Part shown: in pieces, positions 1 to 6,895 of the stretch | Numbering within the stretch: position 1 is the first letter of the stretch | How the letters are laid out: every line of letters begins with the position of its first letter | Assembly (NCBI GenBank): GCA_031368465.1 | Contig: JANMNT010000176.1 | Coordinates: 1-8,152, forward strand | DNA length: 8,152 nucleotides | Direction: 5' to 3' | Origin: UKL13-2 sp031368465 | Lineage (GTDB): Bacteria; Pseudomonadota; Gammaproteobacteria; Burkholderiales; Usitatibacteraceae | Notes under the pieces: model-generated | Seen by the model: only the letters and a program-made list of their open reading frames with translations | Told to the model about the DNA's origin: nothing | Databases searched by the model: none | Position numbers and translations under genes: made by a program

Positions 1-152
1 GCGATGCCAGCGCCAAGAAAGGCGAACTGGTGCCGCCAAACGCCGGCACCAGCAGCGGTGAAAGAGTTGTCACCGACATCAAGCCCGCCGCCCCCGGCAA
101 GCCCACGCAACCCTCGCCACCCTCGCCACCCTCGTCACATGCTGGTCATTGA
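1..152 (+). CDS. C-terminal end of upstream gene, probably CusB-type RND periplasmic adaptor (5' truncated)
   Basis: An open frame enters from the left edge (first whole codon at 3) and stops at TGA 150-152, giving 49 residues. The visible tail is hydrophilic and low in complexity: a stretch containing GERVVTDIKP followed by a Pro/Ser-rich end with three tandem SPP-like units and a final SSHAGH. No recognisable domain is left. The identification as the periplasmic membrane-fusion protein that links the CusA pump to the outer-membrane channel rests on position: the gene ends 12 bases before the cusA start on the same strand, and cusB normally lies directly upstream of cusA. The His-containing disordered tail suits a periplasmic metal-efflux adaptor but does not prove it. 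A different protein, for example a small periplasmic copper protein, is possible. Confidence 0.6.
   Translation, partial: DASAKKGELVPPNAGTSSGERVVTDIKPAAPGKPTQPSPPSPPSSHAGH
102..137 (+). repeat. Four imperfect 9-bp tandem units (consensus CCCTCGCCA)
   Basis: Units at 102-110, 111-119, 120-128 and 129-137. The two middle copies are identical, the first differs at two positions (CCCACGCAA) and the last at one (CCCTCGTCA). The period is a multiple of three, so copy-number change would only lengthen or shorten the Pro/Ser-rich tail (PTQ, PSP, PSP, PSS) of the protein it lies in. It looks like a small slippage-prone coding repeat. Confidence 0.8.
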
Positions 153-153
153 C

Positions 154-158
154 AAGGA
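154..158 (+). promoter_or_regulatory. Ribosome binding site of cusA
   Basis: AAGGA at 154-158 lies six bases before the ATG at 165. It starts directly after the stop codon of the upstream gene, which indicates translation of cusA from the same transcript and supports the ATG at 165 as the start. Confidence 0.6.
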
Positions 159-164
159 TCGACC

Positions 165-3100
165 ATGCTCAACAACATCATCGACTGGTCGGGCCGCAAT
201 ATTTTTCTGGTGCTGCTCGCCACCCTGTTTGTCACCATCGACGGCGTGATTGCCGTGGTAAAAACACCGATCGATGCGCTGCCCGATTTATCAGATGTGC
301 AGGTGATTGTTTATACCGAATACCCCGGCCAGGCACCCCAAGTGGTCGAGGATCAGGTCACCTATCCGCTCACCAGCGCCATGTTGTCGGTGCCCAAATC
401 GCGTGTGGTGCGTGGCTTCTCGTTTTTCGGCGCCTCATTTGTCTATATTATTTTTGAGGACGGCACCGACATTTATTGGGCGCGTTCGCGGGTGCTGGAG
501 TATCTGAACTTCGCCGCCGGCCGCATGCCGCGTGGCGTGACACCACAAATCGGACCGGACGCCACCGGGGTCGGCTGGGTCTATCAATACGTGGTGCTGG
601 CCAAAAATAAAACCCTGGCCGAGCTGCGCACCCTGCAAGACTGGTATTTGCGATATCAATTGACCAAGGCGCACGGTGTTGCCGAAGTGGCTTCCATCGG
701 TGGCTTTGTGCAGACTTATCAAGTGACGGTTGATCCGGTCAAACTGCGCGCCTATGGCATCCCCCTGATGAAGGTTTCGCAGGTGATTCGCGAATCCAAC
801 CGCGATGTCGGTGGGCGGGTGATCGAGATGGCCGAAACCGAATACATGGTGCGCGGCAAAGGCTACTTGCGCGGGCGCGCAGACATTGAGGACCTGGTGG
901 TAAAAAGTGAAAAAGGCACGCCGGTGCTGGTGCGGGACATCGCCAGAGTTGAGTTGGCACCCGACGAGCGGCGCGGGGTGACCGAGCTCAACGGCGAAGG
1001 CGAAGTGGTGTCCGGCATTGTTATGTCACGCTACGGCCAAAACGCGTTGGAAGTCATTCACAACGTCAAGGCGAAGATCAGTGAAATCAGTGCCGGCTTG
1101 CCCGAAGGTGTCAGTATCGAATCCGTGTATGACCGCTCGGCGCTGATCGACCGGGCCATCGATACGTTGAAGCGCACCTTGCTCGAGGAAAGCATTATTG
1201 TGGCCTTGGTCTGCTTCGTGTTTTTGCTGCATGCCCGCAGTGCGCTGGTGGCGATTTTGATGCTGCCGGTGGCGATCCTGATGGCCTTCATCGCCATGCG
1301 TCTGCTCGGCATGAGCTCGAACCTGATGAGCCTGGGCGGCATCGCCATTGCCATCGGCGCCATGATCGACGCGGCGATTGTCATGATCGAAAACGCGCAC
1401 AAACATCTGGAACGACTCAGGCAGGACCACTCAAACCAGGAGCGGGTGGCGGCCATTCTCGCTGCCTGCCGCGAAGTCGGTCCGCCCCTGTTCTTTTCGC
1501 TGCTCATCATCACCGTCTCATTTCTGCCGGTGTTCACACTCGAATCACAGGAGGGGCGGCTGTTTTCGCCGCTGGCCTATACCAAGACCTTTGCCATGGC
1601 GAGTGCGGCGCTGCTGTCACTGACGCTGGTGCCGGTGTTGATGATTTTGTTTATCCGCGGCAAGGTCATGGCGGAAGCAAAAAATCCGGTGAACCGCCTG
1701 CTGATCTGGATCTACCGGCCGATCATCGAAGCCGTGATGCGCTGGAAAAAACTCACCATCGTGGCGGCAATGATCGCGTTGGCTGTCTCCGTGTATCCGG
1801 CATCCAAACTCGGCGGCGAATTCATGCCCACCCTCAATGAAGGCACCCTGCTGTTCATGCCCTCCAGCCTGCCCGGCATGTCGATAACCAAGGCTGCCGA
1901 ATTGATGCAAACCCAAAACAAAATCATCAAGAGTTTCCCGGAAGTTGTATCGGTCTGGGGCAAGGCCGGCCGCGCCAATACGGCGACTGACCCGGCACCA
2001 ACCGAGATGTTTGAGACCGTCATCAATCTGAAGCCCGAAGCTGAATGGCGGCCGGGCATGACCATGGACAAACTGATCGCTGAAATGGATAAGGCGCTGC
2101 AGTTTCCCGGCGTGTCCAACGCCTGGACCATGCCGATCAAGGCGCGCATCGACATGCTCTCGACCGGCATTCGCACGCCGATCGGCATCAAGGTATTCGG
2201 CAAAAATCTCATTGAGATGGAAATACTCGCCAAACAAATTGAAACAGTGGTGAAACAGGTACCGGGCACCACCTCCGCCTTCGCCGAGCGCATCACCGGC
2301 GGCTTTTATCTCAACATCGAACCAGACCGCATCCAGCTGGCACGTTACGGCCTGTCGGTGGGCGAGCTTCAGGACACCATCAGCACCGCCCTCGGCGGCG
2401 AAATGGTCACCACCACCGTCGAGGGACGCGAGCGCTTCGGTGTCACCGTACGTTATCCGCGCGAACTACGCAGCGACCCGACGCAAATTGCGCGCGAAGT
2501 GTTGGTGATGACCATGGGCGGCGCCATGATCCCGCTCGGCCAGTTGGCCAAAATCGAAGTTGCCAAGGGCGCGCCCGGCATTCGCACCGAGAACGCGCTT
2601 CTGTCAGCTTATATCTATGTCGATATCCGCGACCGCGATATCGGCAGCTATGTGGCGGACGCGCGCAGGGCGGTCAATGAGCAAGTCAAGTTCCCGCCGG
2701 GTTATTACGCCACCTGGAGCGGCCAATTCGAGTACATGGAGCGTGCCATTGCAAAAATGAAAATCGTCGTGCCATTCACGCTGTTGCTGATTTTCCTGCT
2801 GTTGTATCTGAATTTTCGGCGCTTGACCGAGGCCCTGATTGTGATGCTGTCGGTACCCTTTGCGTTGGTCGGCGGTGTGTGGTTAATGTGGATTTTGGGC
2901 TATCACATGTCGGTGGCGGTGGCGGTCGGCTTTATTGCACTCGCCGGGGTCGCCGCCTCCACCGGCGTGGTGATGTTGATTTATCTCGACCACGCCTGGG
3001 AAAACATCAAGGTACGCTGCCGTACCGAAGGCACCACGCCAAACGCCAATAATCTGTACGCGGCAGTGATGGAAGGCGCGGTCGAACGGGTGCGGCCAAA

Positions 3101-3299
3101 AATGATGACAGTGGTCGCCATCATGGCCGGCTTGTTACCAATCATGTGGGGCAGTGGTACCGGCTCCGAAGTGATGCGCCGCATCGCCGCACCGATGGTC
3201 GGTGGGATGATTTCTTCCACGATACTGACATTGGCAGTGATCCCGGCAATTTATGCATTGGTGAAGCAGTGGCGGCTCCAGCGGGGGATGGAGGGTTGA
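165..3299 (+). CDS. cusA: CusA-type heavy-metal efflux RND inner-membrane pump (Cu(I)/Ag(I))
   Basis: This is a proton-driven inner-membrane pump that takes Cu(I)/Ag(I) from the periplasm or membrane and passes it through an adaptor and outer-membrane channel out of the cell. The 1044 residues match the usual RND length. TM1 is about 12-31, a large periplasmic domain follows, then a membrane block at about 340-500, TM7 about 529-545, a second periplasmic domain, TM8 about 866-886 and a final membrane block. The N-terminus carries the family signature DALPDLSDVQV. Met565, Met615 and Met664 align with the E. coli three-Met metal site (Met573, Met623, Met672), which argues for monovalent copper/silver over the Zn/Co/Cd CzcA type. 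Stepping-stone Met388, Met400, Met407, Met747 and Met1004 are also kept. Asp402 and Lys979 match the proton relay Asp405 and Lys984. Two oddities: the relay Glu939 is Ser932, and Met271 is Glu268. The start at 165 has a good AAGGA. Alignments are from memory. Confidence 0.97.
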   Translation: MLNNIIDWSGRNIFLVLLATLFVTIDGVIAVVKTPIDALPDLSDVQVIVYTEYPGQAPQVVEDQVTYPLTSAMLSVPKSRVVRGFSFFGASFVYIIFEDGTDIYWARSRVLEYLNFAAGRMPRGVTPQIGPDATGVGWVYQYVVLAKNKTLAELRTLQDWYLRYQLTKAHGVAEVASIGGFVQTYQVTVDPVKLRAYGIPLMKVSQVIRESNRDVGGRVIEMAETEYMVRGKGYLRGRADIEDLVVKSEKGTPVLVRDIARVELAPDERRGVTELNGEGEVVSGIVMSRYGQNALEVIHNVKAKISEISAGLPEGVSIESVYDRSALIDRAIDTLKRTLLEESIIVALVCFVFLLHARSALVAILMLPVAILMAFIAMRLLGMSSNLMSLGGIAIAIGAMIDAAIVMIENAHKHLERLRQDHSNQERVAAILAACREVGPPLFFSLLIITVSFLPVFTLESQEGRLFSPLAYTKTFAMASAALLSLTLVPVLMILFIRGKVMAEAKNPVNRLLIWIYRPIIEAVMRWKKLTIVAAMIALAVSVYPASKLGGEFMPTLNEGTLLFMPSSLPGMSITKAAELMQTQNKIIKSFPEVVSVWGKAGRANTATDPAPTEMFETVINLKPEAEWRPGMTMDKLIAEMDKALQFPGVSNAWTMPIKARIDMLSTGIRTPIGIKVFGKNLIEMEILAKQIETVVKQVPGTTSAFAERITGGFYLNIEPDRIQLARYGLSVGELQDTISTALGGEMVTTTVEGRERFGVTVRYPRELRSDPTQIAREVLVMTMGGAMIPLGQLAKIEVAKGAPGIRTENALLSAYIYVDIRDRDIGSYVADARRAVNEQVKFPPGYYATWSGQFEYMERAIAKMKIVVPFTLLLIFLLLYLNFRRLTEALIVMLSVPFALVGGVWLMWILGYHMSVAVAVGFIALAGVAASTGVVMLIYLDHAWENIKVRCRTEGTTPNANNLYAAVMEGAVERVRPKMMTVVAIMAGLLPIMWGSGTGSEVMRRIAAPMVGGMISSTILTLAVIPAIYALVKQWRLQRGMEG

Positions 3300-3330
3300 T
3301 GCAATCGGATTTGCGGCACTCTAAACTCGC

Positions 3331-3336
3331 GAAGGA
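3331..3336 (+). promoter_or_regulatory. Ribosome binding site of the DUF2933-type gene
   Basis: GAAGGA at 3331-3336 stands six bases before the ATG at 3343. It is a strong site and shows that the short frame at 3343 was, or is, a translated gene and not a chance frame. The 43-base gap after cusA holds nothing else that I can recognise. Confidence 0.6.
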
Positions 3337-3342
3337 AAATAC

Positions 3343-3589
3343 ATGGAAAACCATAACCATCATTCGGTCAGTCAACCCGGGCAACCAGATTCACGCAGCT
3401 ACGCTGGCTTGATCGGCGCGGCCATCATGGTCGGGTTAATCGCCGGCTTTTATGTTCTGCGGGAACATTGGCAACATGCGCTGGGGGATCGCGCCGTATT
3501 TACTGATGCTGACGTGCCCGCTCATTCAGGTCTTTATGCATGGCCGCCACGGCCACGACAAAAAACACGATGACCCGGCACAGCAATAA
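3343..3589 (+). pseudogene. DUF2933-type small His-rich membrane protein gene, disrupted by a +1 frameshift
   Basis: The ATG at 3343 opens a frame beginning MENHNHH with a membrane segment (about 20-39) ending GFYVLREHWQHALG. The frame then turns into unrelated sequence and stops at 3571-3573. Moving by one base at the G5 run 3483-3487 gives IAPYLLMLTCPLIQVFMHG, a second hydrophobic stretch, then a His-rich end (GRHGHDKKHDD) and TAA at 3587-3589. Joined, the product is 81 residues with the plan I know for DUF2933 proteins: His-rich ends, two short membrane segments, and a CPL...FMH...GH motif. These small proteins often sit in heavy-metal efflux operons, but their function is unknown; copper binding by the His residues is a guess. 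One extra G explains the break completely. Genuine mutation, sequencing or assembly error, and slippage-dependent expression cannot be separated here. The gene lies between cusA and the ATPase. Confidence 0.85.
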
Positions 3590-3601
3590 GACGAATATTC
3601 C

Positions 3602-3605
3602 GGAG
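3602..3605 (+). promoter_or_regulatory. Ribosome binding site that sets the start of the copper ATPase
   Basis: GGAG at 3602-3605 (within CGGAGAAA) lies six bases before the ATG at 3612. The same frame is open back to an earlier ATG at 3540, but that start lies inside the end of the DUF2933-type gene, has no comparable site, and would add 24 unconserved-looking residues. The site therefore favours 3612. Confidence 0.65.
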
Positions 3606-3611
3606 AAACCC

Positions 3612-5807
3612 ATGCCTGCGCCAACTCATCAACACGACCATTCCCATCATCAGCAGCAAACGCCCGGCCGGGATCCGGCGCCGGCCGCCATCGATGACGC
3701 CCCGTTGCAACGCGTCATCTACACCTGCCCGATGCACCCGGAAATTCGTCGCGACAGTGCGGGCACCTGTCCCAAGTGCGGTATGACACTCGAGCTGGTT
3801 ATGCCGACGCTCGACGCAGACGAGAATCCGGAACTGGCGGACTTCAGCCGCCGCTTTTGGTGGACGCTGCCGTTGACCATCGTTTCGGTGCTACTCGCCA
3901 TGTTCGGGCACAAACTAAACTGGTTTCACGGCATGCAACAAAGCTGGGTTGAGCTGGGTTTGACCACCCCGGTGGTGTTGTGGTCAGGCTGGCCATTTTT
4001 TGTGCGTGGTGTGCAATCGGTGGCAACGCGCAACCCCAATATGTGGACGCTGATCGGCCTTGGCACGGCGGCGGCGTATCTGTACAGCATGGTTGCCACC
4101 GTCGCGCCAAACGTGTTCCCGGACACGTTTGTGGCGATGGGCCGCGTGCAGGTTTATTTCGAGGCAGCCGCCGCGATTATCTCGCTCACGTTGCTCGGAC
4201 AAATTCTGGAATTGAAGGCGCGCTCACAAACCTCGGCTGCCATCAAGTCCCTGCTCGGTCTTGCACCCAAAACGGCGCGGCGCATCACGCCCGACGGCAG
4301 CGAGGAAGATATCCCGCTCGCCCACGTGCATTTGGGTGATTTGTTGCGGGTTCGGCCCGGCGAGAAGGTACCGGTTGACGGCGAGGTCACCGAAGGCCTC
4401 AGCGCGGTGGATGAATCGATGCTCACGGGTGAGCCCATCCCGGTGATGAAAAAACCCGGCGAGAAATTGATTGGTGCAACCATGAACACCTCCGGCAGCC
4501 TGATCATGCGCGCAGAAAAAGTCGGTGCCGAAACGATGCTTGCACAGATCGTGCAAATGGTGGCGCAAGCGCAACGCTCGAAAGCCCCCCTGCAGCGCCT
4601 CGCCGATACGGTGGCGGGCTATTTTGTGCTGGCGGTGGTTGGCATCGCCGTCGCGACATTCTTTATTTGGGGATTCTTCGGGCCGCAACCGAGCTGGGTG
4701 TTCGGTCTGATCAACGCTGTCGCCGTGTTGATCATCGCCTGCCCCTGTGCGCTGGGTCTGGCCACGCCGATGTCCATCATGGTCGCCACCGGCAAGGCCG
4801 CCACCAACGGCATCCTGTTCCGTGACGCGGCCGCCATTGAAAATTTTCGCCGCATCGACACTCTCATTGTCGATAAAACCGGCACCCTCACGGAAGGTAA
4901 ACCGGCCTTTGAAAAAGTGATCGCTGCGCCCGGCTTTCGAGATGCCGAAGTGTTGCGCTTTGCCGCCAGCCTCGATCAGGGCAGCGAACATCCGCTGGCG
5001 CAAGCCATTGTCGCAGCAGCACTCGCGCAACAACTGCCGCTGGCAAAAGCCACTGGGTTTGAATCCTCCAGCGGCATCGGTGTGCGCGGCATGATCGACG
5101 GCAAAAAGCTGGCGCTGGGCAATGCGGCACTGATGACGGATTTGCATATTGATCTGGCGGCGTTATTGACCGCTGCGGACGAATTTCGAAACAAAGGCGC
5201 AAGCGTCATGTTTCTTGGCGTGGATGGGGTGCCGGCCGGGCTGCTGGTCGTGTCCGACCCGGTGAAGTCAAGCACCGCGGAAGCATTGCAACAACTCAAG
5301 GACGCAGGCATTTGCGTGATCATGGCCACCGGCGACGGCATTCTCACCGCGCAGGCCGTCGCCGCCACGCTCGGCATCGATGAAGTTCACGGTGAGGTCA
5401 AACCAAAAGACAAACTCGATCTGGTGGAAAAACTACAACGTGACGGCGCGGTGGTGGCAATGGCGGGCGACGGCATCAACGATGCGCCGGCATTGGCCAG
5501 GGCGGACATCGGCATCGCCATGGGCACCGGCACCGATGTGGCGATGAACAGTGCTGCCGTTACGCTGGTCAAAGGCGATTTGCGCGGCATCGCACGCGCA
5601 CGCCACTTGTCGGTCGCGACCATCCGCAACATGCGCCAGAACCTGCTGTTTGCGTTTATCTACAATGCGTTGGGGGTGCCGTTGGCAGCAGGGGTGTTGT
5701 ACCCGGTCACCGGCTGGTTGTTATCGCCAATGATCGCCGCGCTGGCGATGAGCCTGAGTTCGGCGTCAGTGGTGTTTAACGCGCTGCGGCTGAATCGCAC
5801 CGCTTGA
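3612..5807 (+). CDS. copA: Cu(I)-exporting P1B-type ATPase with N-terminal HMBD metal site
   Basis: It hydrolyses ATP to move Cu(I) (probably also Ag(I)) across the inner membrane from cytoplasm to periplasm. The 731-residue product starts with a His-rich stretch (HQHDHSHH) and an HMBD motif, YTCPMHPE at 37-44 with C53-P-K-C56-G-M58. It lacks the GMTCxxC ferredoxin-like HMA domain of E. coli CopA, so its layout is that of the SilP-like branch. Eight membrane segments are visible at about 82-102, 117-135, 141-165, 178-200, 336-358, 363-385, 678-698 and 705-725. Catalytic motifs are intact: TGEP 272-275, CPC 377-379, phosphorylated D421 in DKTGT, HP 460-461, and GDGIND 619-624. Tyr684-Asn685 and Met713 with Ser717 match the Cu(I)-ATPase membrane ligands of TM7 and TM8. 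The start codon is 22 bases after the broken DUF2933-type gene, in the same operon as cusA. No operator was seen. Start chosen at 3612 because of its GGAG. Confidence 0.96.
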   Translation: MPAPTHQHDHSHHQQQTPGRDPAPAAIDDAPLQRVIYTCPMHPEIRRDSAGTCPKCGMTLELVMPTLDADENPELADFSRRFWWTLPLTIVSVLLAMFGHKLNWFHGMQQSWVELGLTTPVVLWSGWPFFVRGVQSVATRNPNMWTLIGLGTAAAYLYSMVATVAPNVFPDTFVAMGRVQVYFEAAAAIISLTLLGQILELKARSQTSAAIKSLLGLAPKTARRITPDGSEEDIPLAHVHLGDLLRVRPGEKVPVDGEVTEGLSAVDESMLTGEPIPVMKKPGEKLIGATMNTSGSLIMRAEKVGAETMLAQIVQMVAQAQRSKAPLQRLADTVAGYFVLAVVGIAVATFFIWGFFGPQPSWVFGLINAVAVLIIACPCALGLATPMSIMVATGKAATNGILFRDAAAIENFRRIDTLIVDKTGTLTEGKPAFEKVIAAPGFRDAEVLRFAASLDQGSEHPLAQAIVAAALAQQLPLAKATGFESSSGIGVRGMIDGKKLALGNAALMTDLHIDLAALLTAADEFRNKGASVMFLGVDGVPAGLLVVSDPVKSSTAEALQQLKDAGICVIMATGDGILTAQAVAATLGIDEVHGEVKPKDKLDLVEKLQRDGAVVAMAGDGINDAPALARADIGIAMGTGTDVAMNSAAVTLVKGDLRGIARARHLSVATIRNMRQNLLFAFIYNALGVPLAAGVLYPVTGWLLSPMIAALAMSLSSASVVFNALRLNRTA

Positions 5808-5893
5808 AATTTGGCAAAACACCAGTAATGGCGACGTGTTTCACGACAAAATGTCCGGAACACCGCAGCTGATGGCGCGTTTGATAAAAAACA
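5808..5893. other. Convergent intergenic gap between the ATPase and patatin genes
   Basis: The two genes end facing each other here, so transcription from both sides should stop in or near this gap. I see no convincing intrinsic terminator. There is a T6 run on the minus strand just after the patatin stop (A6 at 5886-5891), without a clear stem before it. There is also an 8-bp inverted pair, TGGTGTTT at 5770-5777 and AAACACCA at 5817-5824, with a 39-base spacer that reaches into the ATPase gene. Nothing else was recognised. Confidence 0.5.
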
Positions 5894-6775
5894 TCACAGC
5901 ATCGCAGCTAATTTTGGCCACGCTTTCAGACCCGCCGCATAACCTGCGGCAACCAAACGCTCATTGGATTTCTCCTTGCCAATCAAGGGATGCAGATTCA
6001 TGCGGATGGCAATATCGGCGTGGCGGATTTGTTCGTTGATCAAAGCATTGCCCATGATGTTCATGCTCTGGTAGGCCATGCCGGTGAGTCCGCTTACCAC
6101 CTCTTCGTTCGGGCGAAAGGCGACATCCACACCGATGACGATATCGGCACCCATTTCCCGTACTGCAATCACCGGCACCGGCTCGGTCAAGCCGCCATCG
6201 ACCAGCTCGCGTCCATCGATTTTCACCGGTTCAAACTTCACCGGTAGGCTGCATGAGGCGCTGATGGCCGCACTGATTGAGCCATGCCGCAGCATCACAC
6301 GTTCCCCGGTGGTAATGTCGGTGGCGATGGCGGCGAAGGCAATCGGCAATTGCTCGATCATGCGCGCCCCCAGCGCCGCGTCGATTTGCGCACGCAATTT
6401 GGTGTGCTGCATCAGCCCCTTTCCCGACCAGGACAAGCTGGTCACTCCCGGCCACTCGATGCGGCGGATGATCTGTTCCATTTCAGCAAGCGGCATTTTT
6501 GCGGCAGCAAAAGCGCCGATAATCGCCCCCGCGCTGGTGCCGGCGATGAAACGAAATTCCACGCCCTTTTCCGCCAGCGCCTTTAATACACCCAAATGGG
6601 CGATGCCATGAATGGAGCCGCCGCCCAGGGCAATACCAACTGTCCTGGTGGCCGTGGCGGCAGTTTTTTTTGCTGATTTCTGCGCGGCTGCAACGGCAGC
6701 CGTTGATGCCAGTGCCAGCAGCGGAATATTGCTGATTGCCGCCAAAAATAATCGCCTGCGCATGCCAGCCCCCAT
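5894..6775 (-). CDS. Exported patatin-like phospholipase
   Basis: This is a patatin-family serine hydrolase (lipid acyl hydrolase) of 293 residues with a Ser-Asp dyad. Ser81 sits in the nucleophile elbow GTSAG (79-83) and Asp193 in DGG (193-195). The oxyanion loop is GGGSIHG (51-57), followed by IAHLGVL. The family usually has Arg or Lys where His56 stands. The N-terminus has an export signal: RRRLFL, a hydrophobic stretch to about residue 27, and Ala-rich sequence giving a likely cut near AVAAA-Q (31/32). The RRLFL part resembles a twin-arginine (Tat) motif, so folded export is possible; this is inference. The start at 6775 has no Shine-Dalgarno. The second Met (6763) has GGGGG five bases upstream and gives a neater signal peptide, so it may be the true start. 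It lies 120 bases downstream of the lipoprotein on the same strand. A role in copper response is unproven; the substrate is unknown. Confidence 0.93.
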   Translation of the reverse strand: MGAGMRRRLFLAAISNIPLLALASTAAVAAAQKSAKKTAATATRTVGIALGGGSIHGIAHLGVLKALAEKGVEFRFIAGTSAGAIIGAFAAAKMPLAEMEQIIRRIEWPGVTSLSWSGKGLMQHTKLRAQIDAALGARMIEQLPIAFAAIATDITTGERVMLRHGSISAAISASCSLPVKFEPVKIDGRELVDGGLTEPVPVIAVREMGADIVIGVDVAFRPNEEVVSGLTGMAYQSMNIMGNALINEQIRHADIAIRMNLHPLIGKEKSNERLVAAGYAAGLKAWPKLAAML

Positions 6776-6846
6776 GTCAACAAAATCGGATCGCCTCTAC
6801 CAATTGCGTCATGCCGGCGTCCGTCACGCCAAGGTTATCCAACCGA

Positions 6847-6870
6847 AAATTCTTTGGCCGATTTGCCAAA
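6847..6870 (-). terminator. Possible weak intrinsic terminator after the lipoprotein gene
   Basis: On the minus strand, TTTGGC (6870-6865), a six-base loop, and GCCAAA (6858-6853) form a perfect 6-bp stem. It is followed by GAATTTT (6852-6846). The stem is short and only moderately GC-rich and the T run is four long, so this is a weak candidate. If it works, it would separate the oxidase-lipoprotein transcript from the patatin gene. Confidence 0.3.
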
Positions 6871-6895
6871 TGCGCGTATTTCGAAGATGGTCAGG

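Noticed and set aside
1617..2296. Two antisense open frames of about 200 codons opposite cusA
   Set aside because: Both are shadows of the well-supported pump gene; the translations are His/Gln- or Met/Ser-rich with no family features.
3299..3412. ATG overlapping the cusA stop (TGATG), giving a short 37-codon frame
   Set aside because: It has no family resemblance and conflicts with the DUF2933-type gene at 3343, which has a strong ribosome binding site and clear protein features.
3540..3611. Earlier in-frame ATG (3540) that would add 24 residues to the copper ATPase
   Set aside because: It lies inside the second half of the DUF2933-type gene, has no good ribosome binding site, and encodes nothing family-like. 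The ATG at 3612 has GGAG six bases upstream and starts just before the His-rich and HMBD motifs.
4224..5147. Long antisense open frame (307 codons) opposite the ATPase gene
   Set aside because: It mirrors codon bias of the strongly supported ATPase, has no recognisable motif or membrane plan, and overlaps the catalytic core entirely.
5770..5841. Inverted repeats around the convergent junction (TGGTGTTT/AAACACCA, AAACAC/GTGTTT) as a bidirectional terminator
   Set aside because: The stems are short and AT-rich with long spacers, and no T run follows; this could easily arise by chance.
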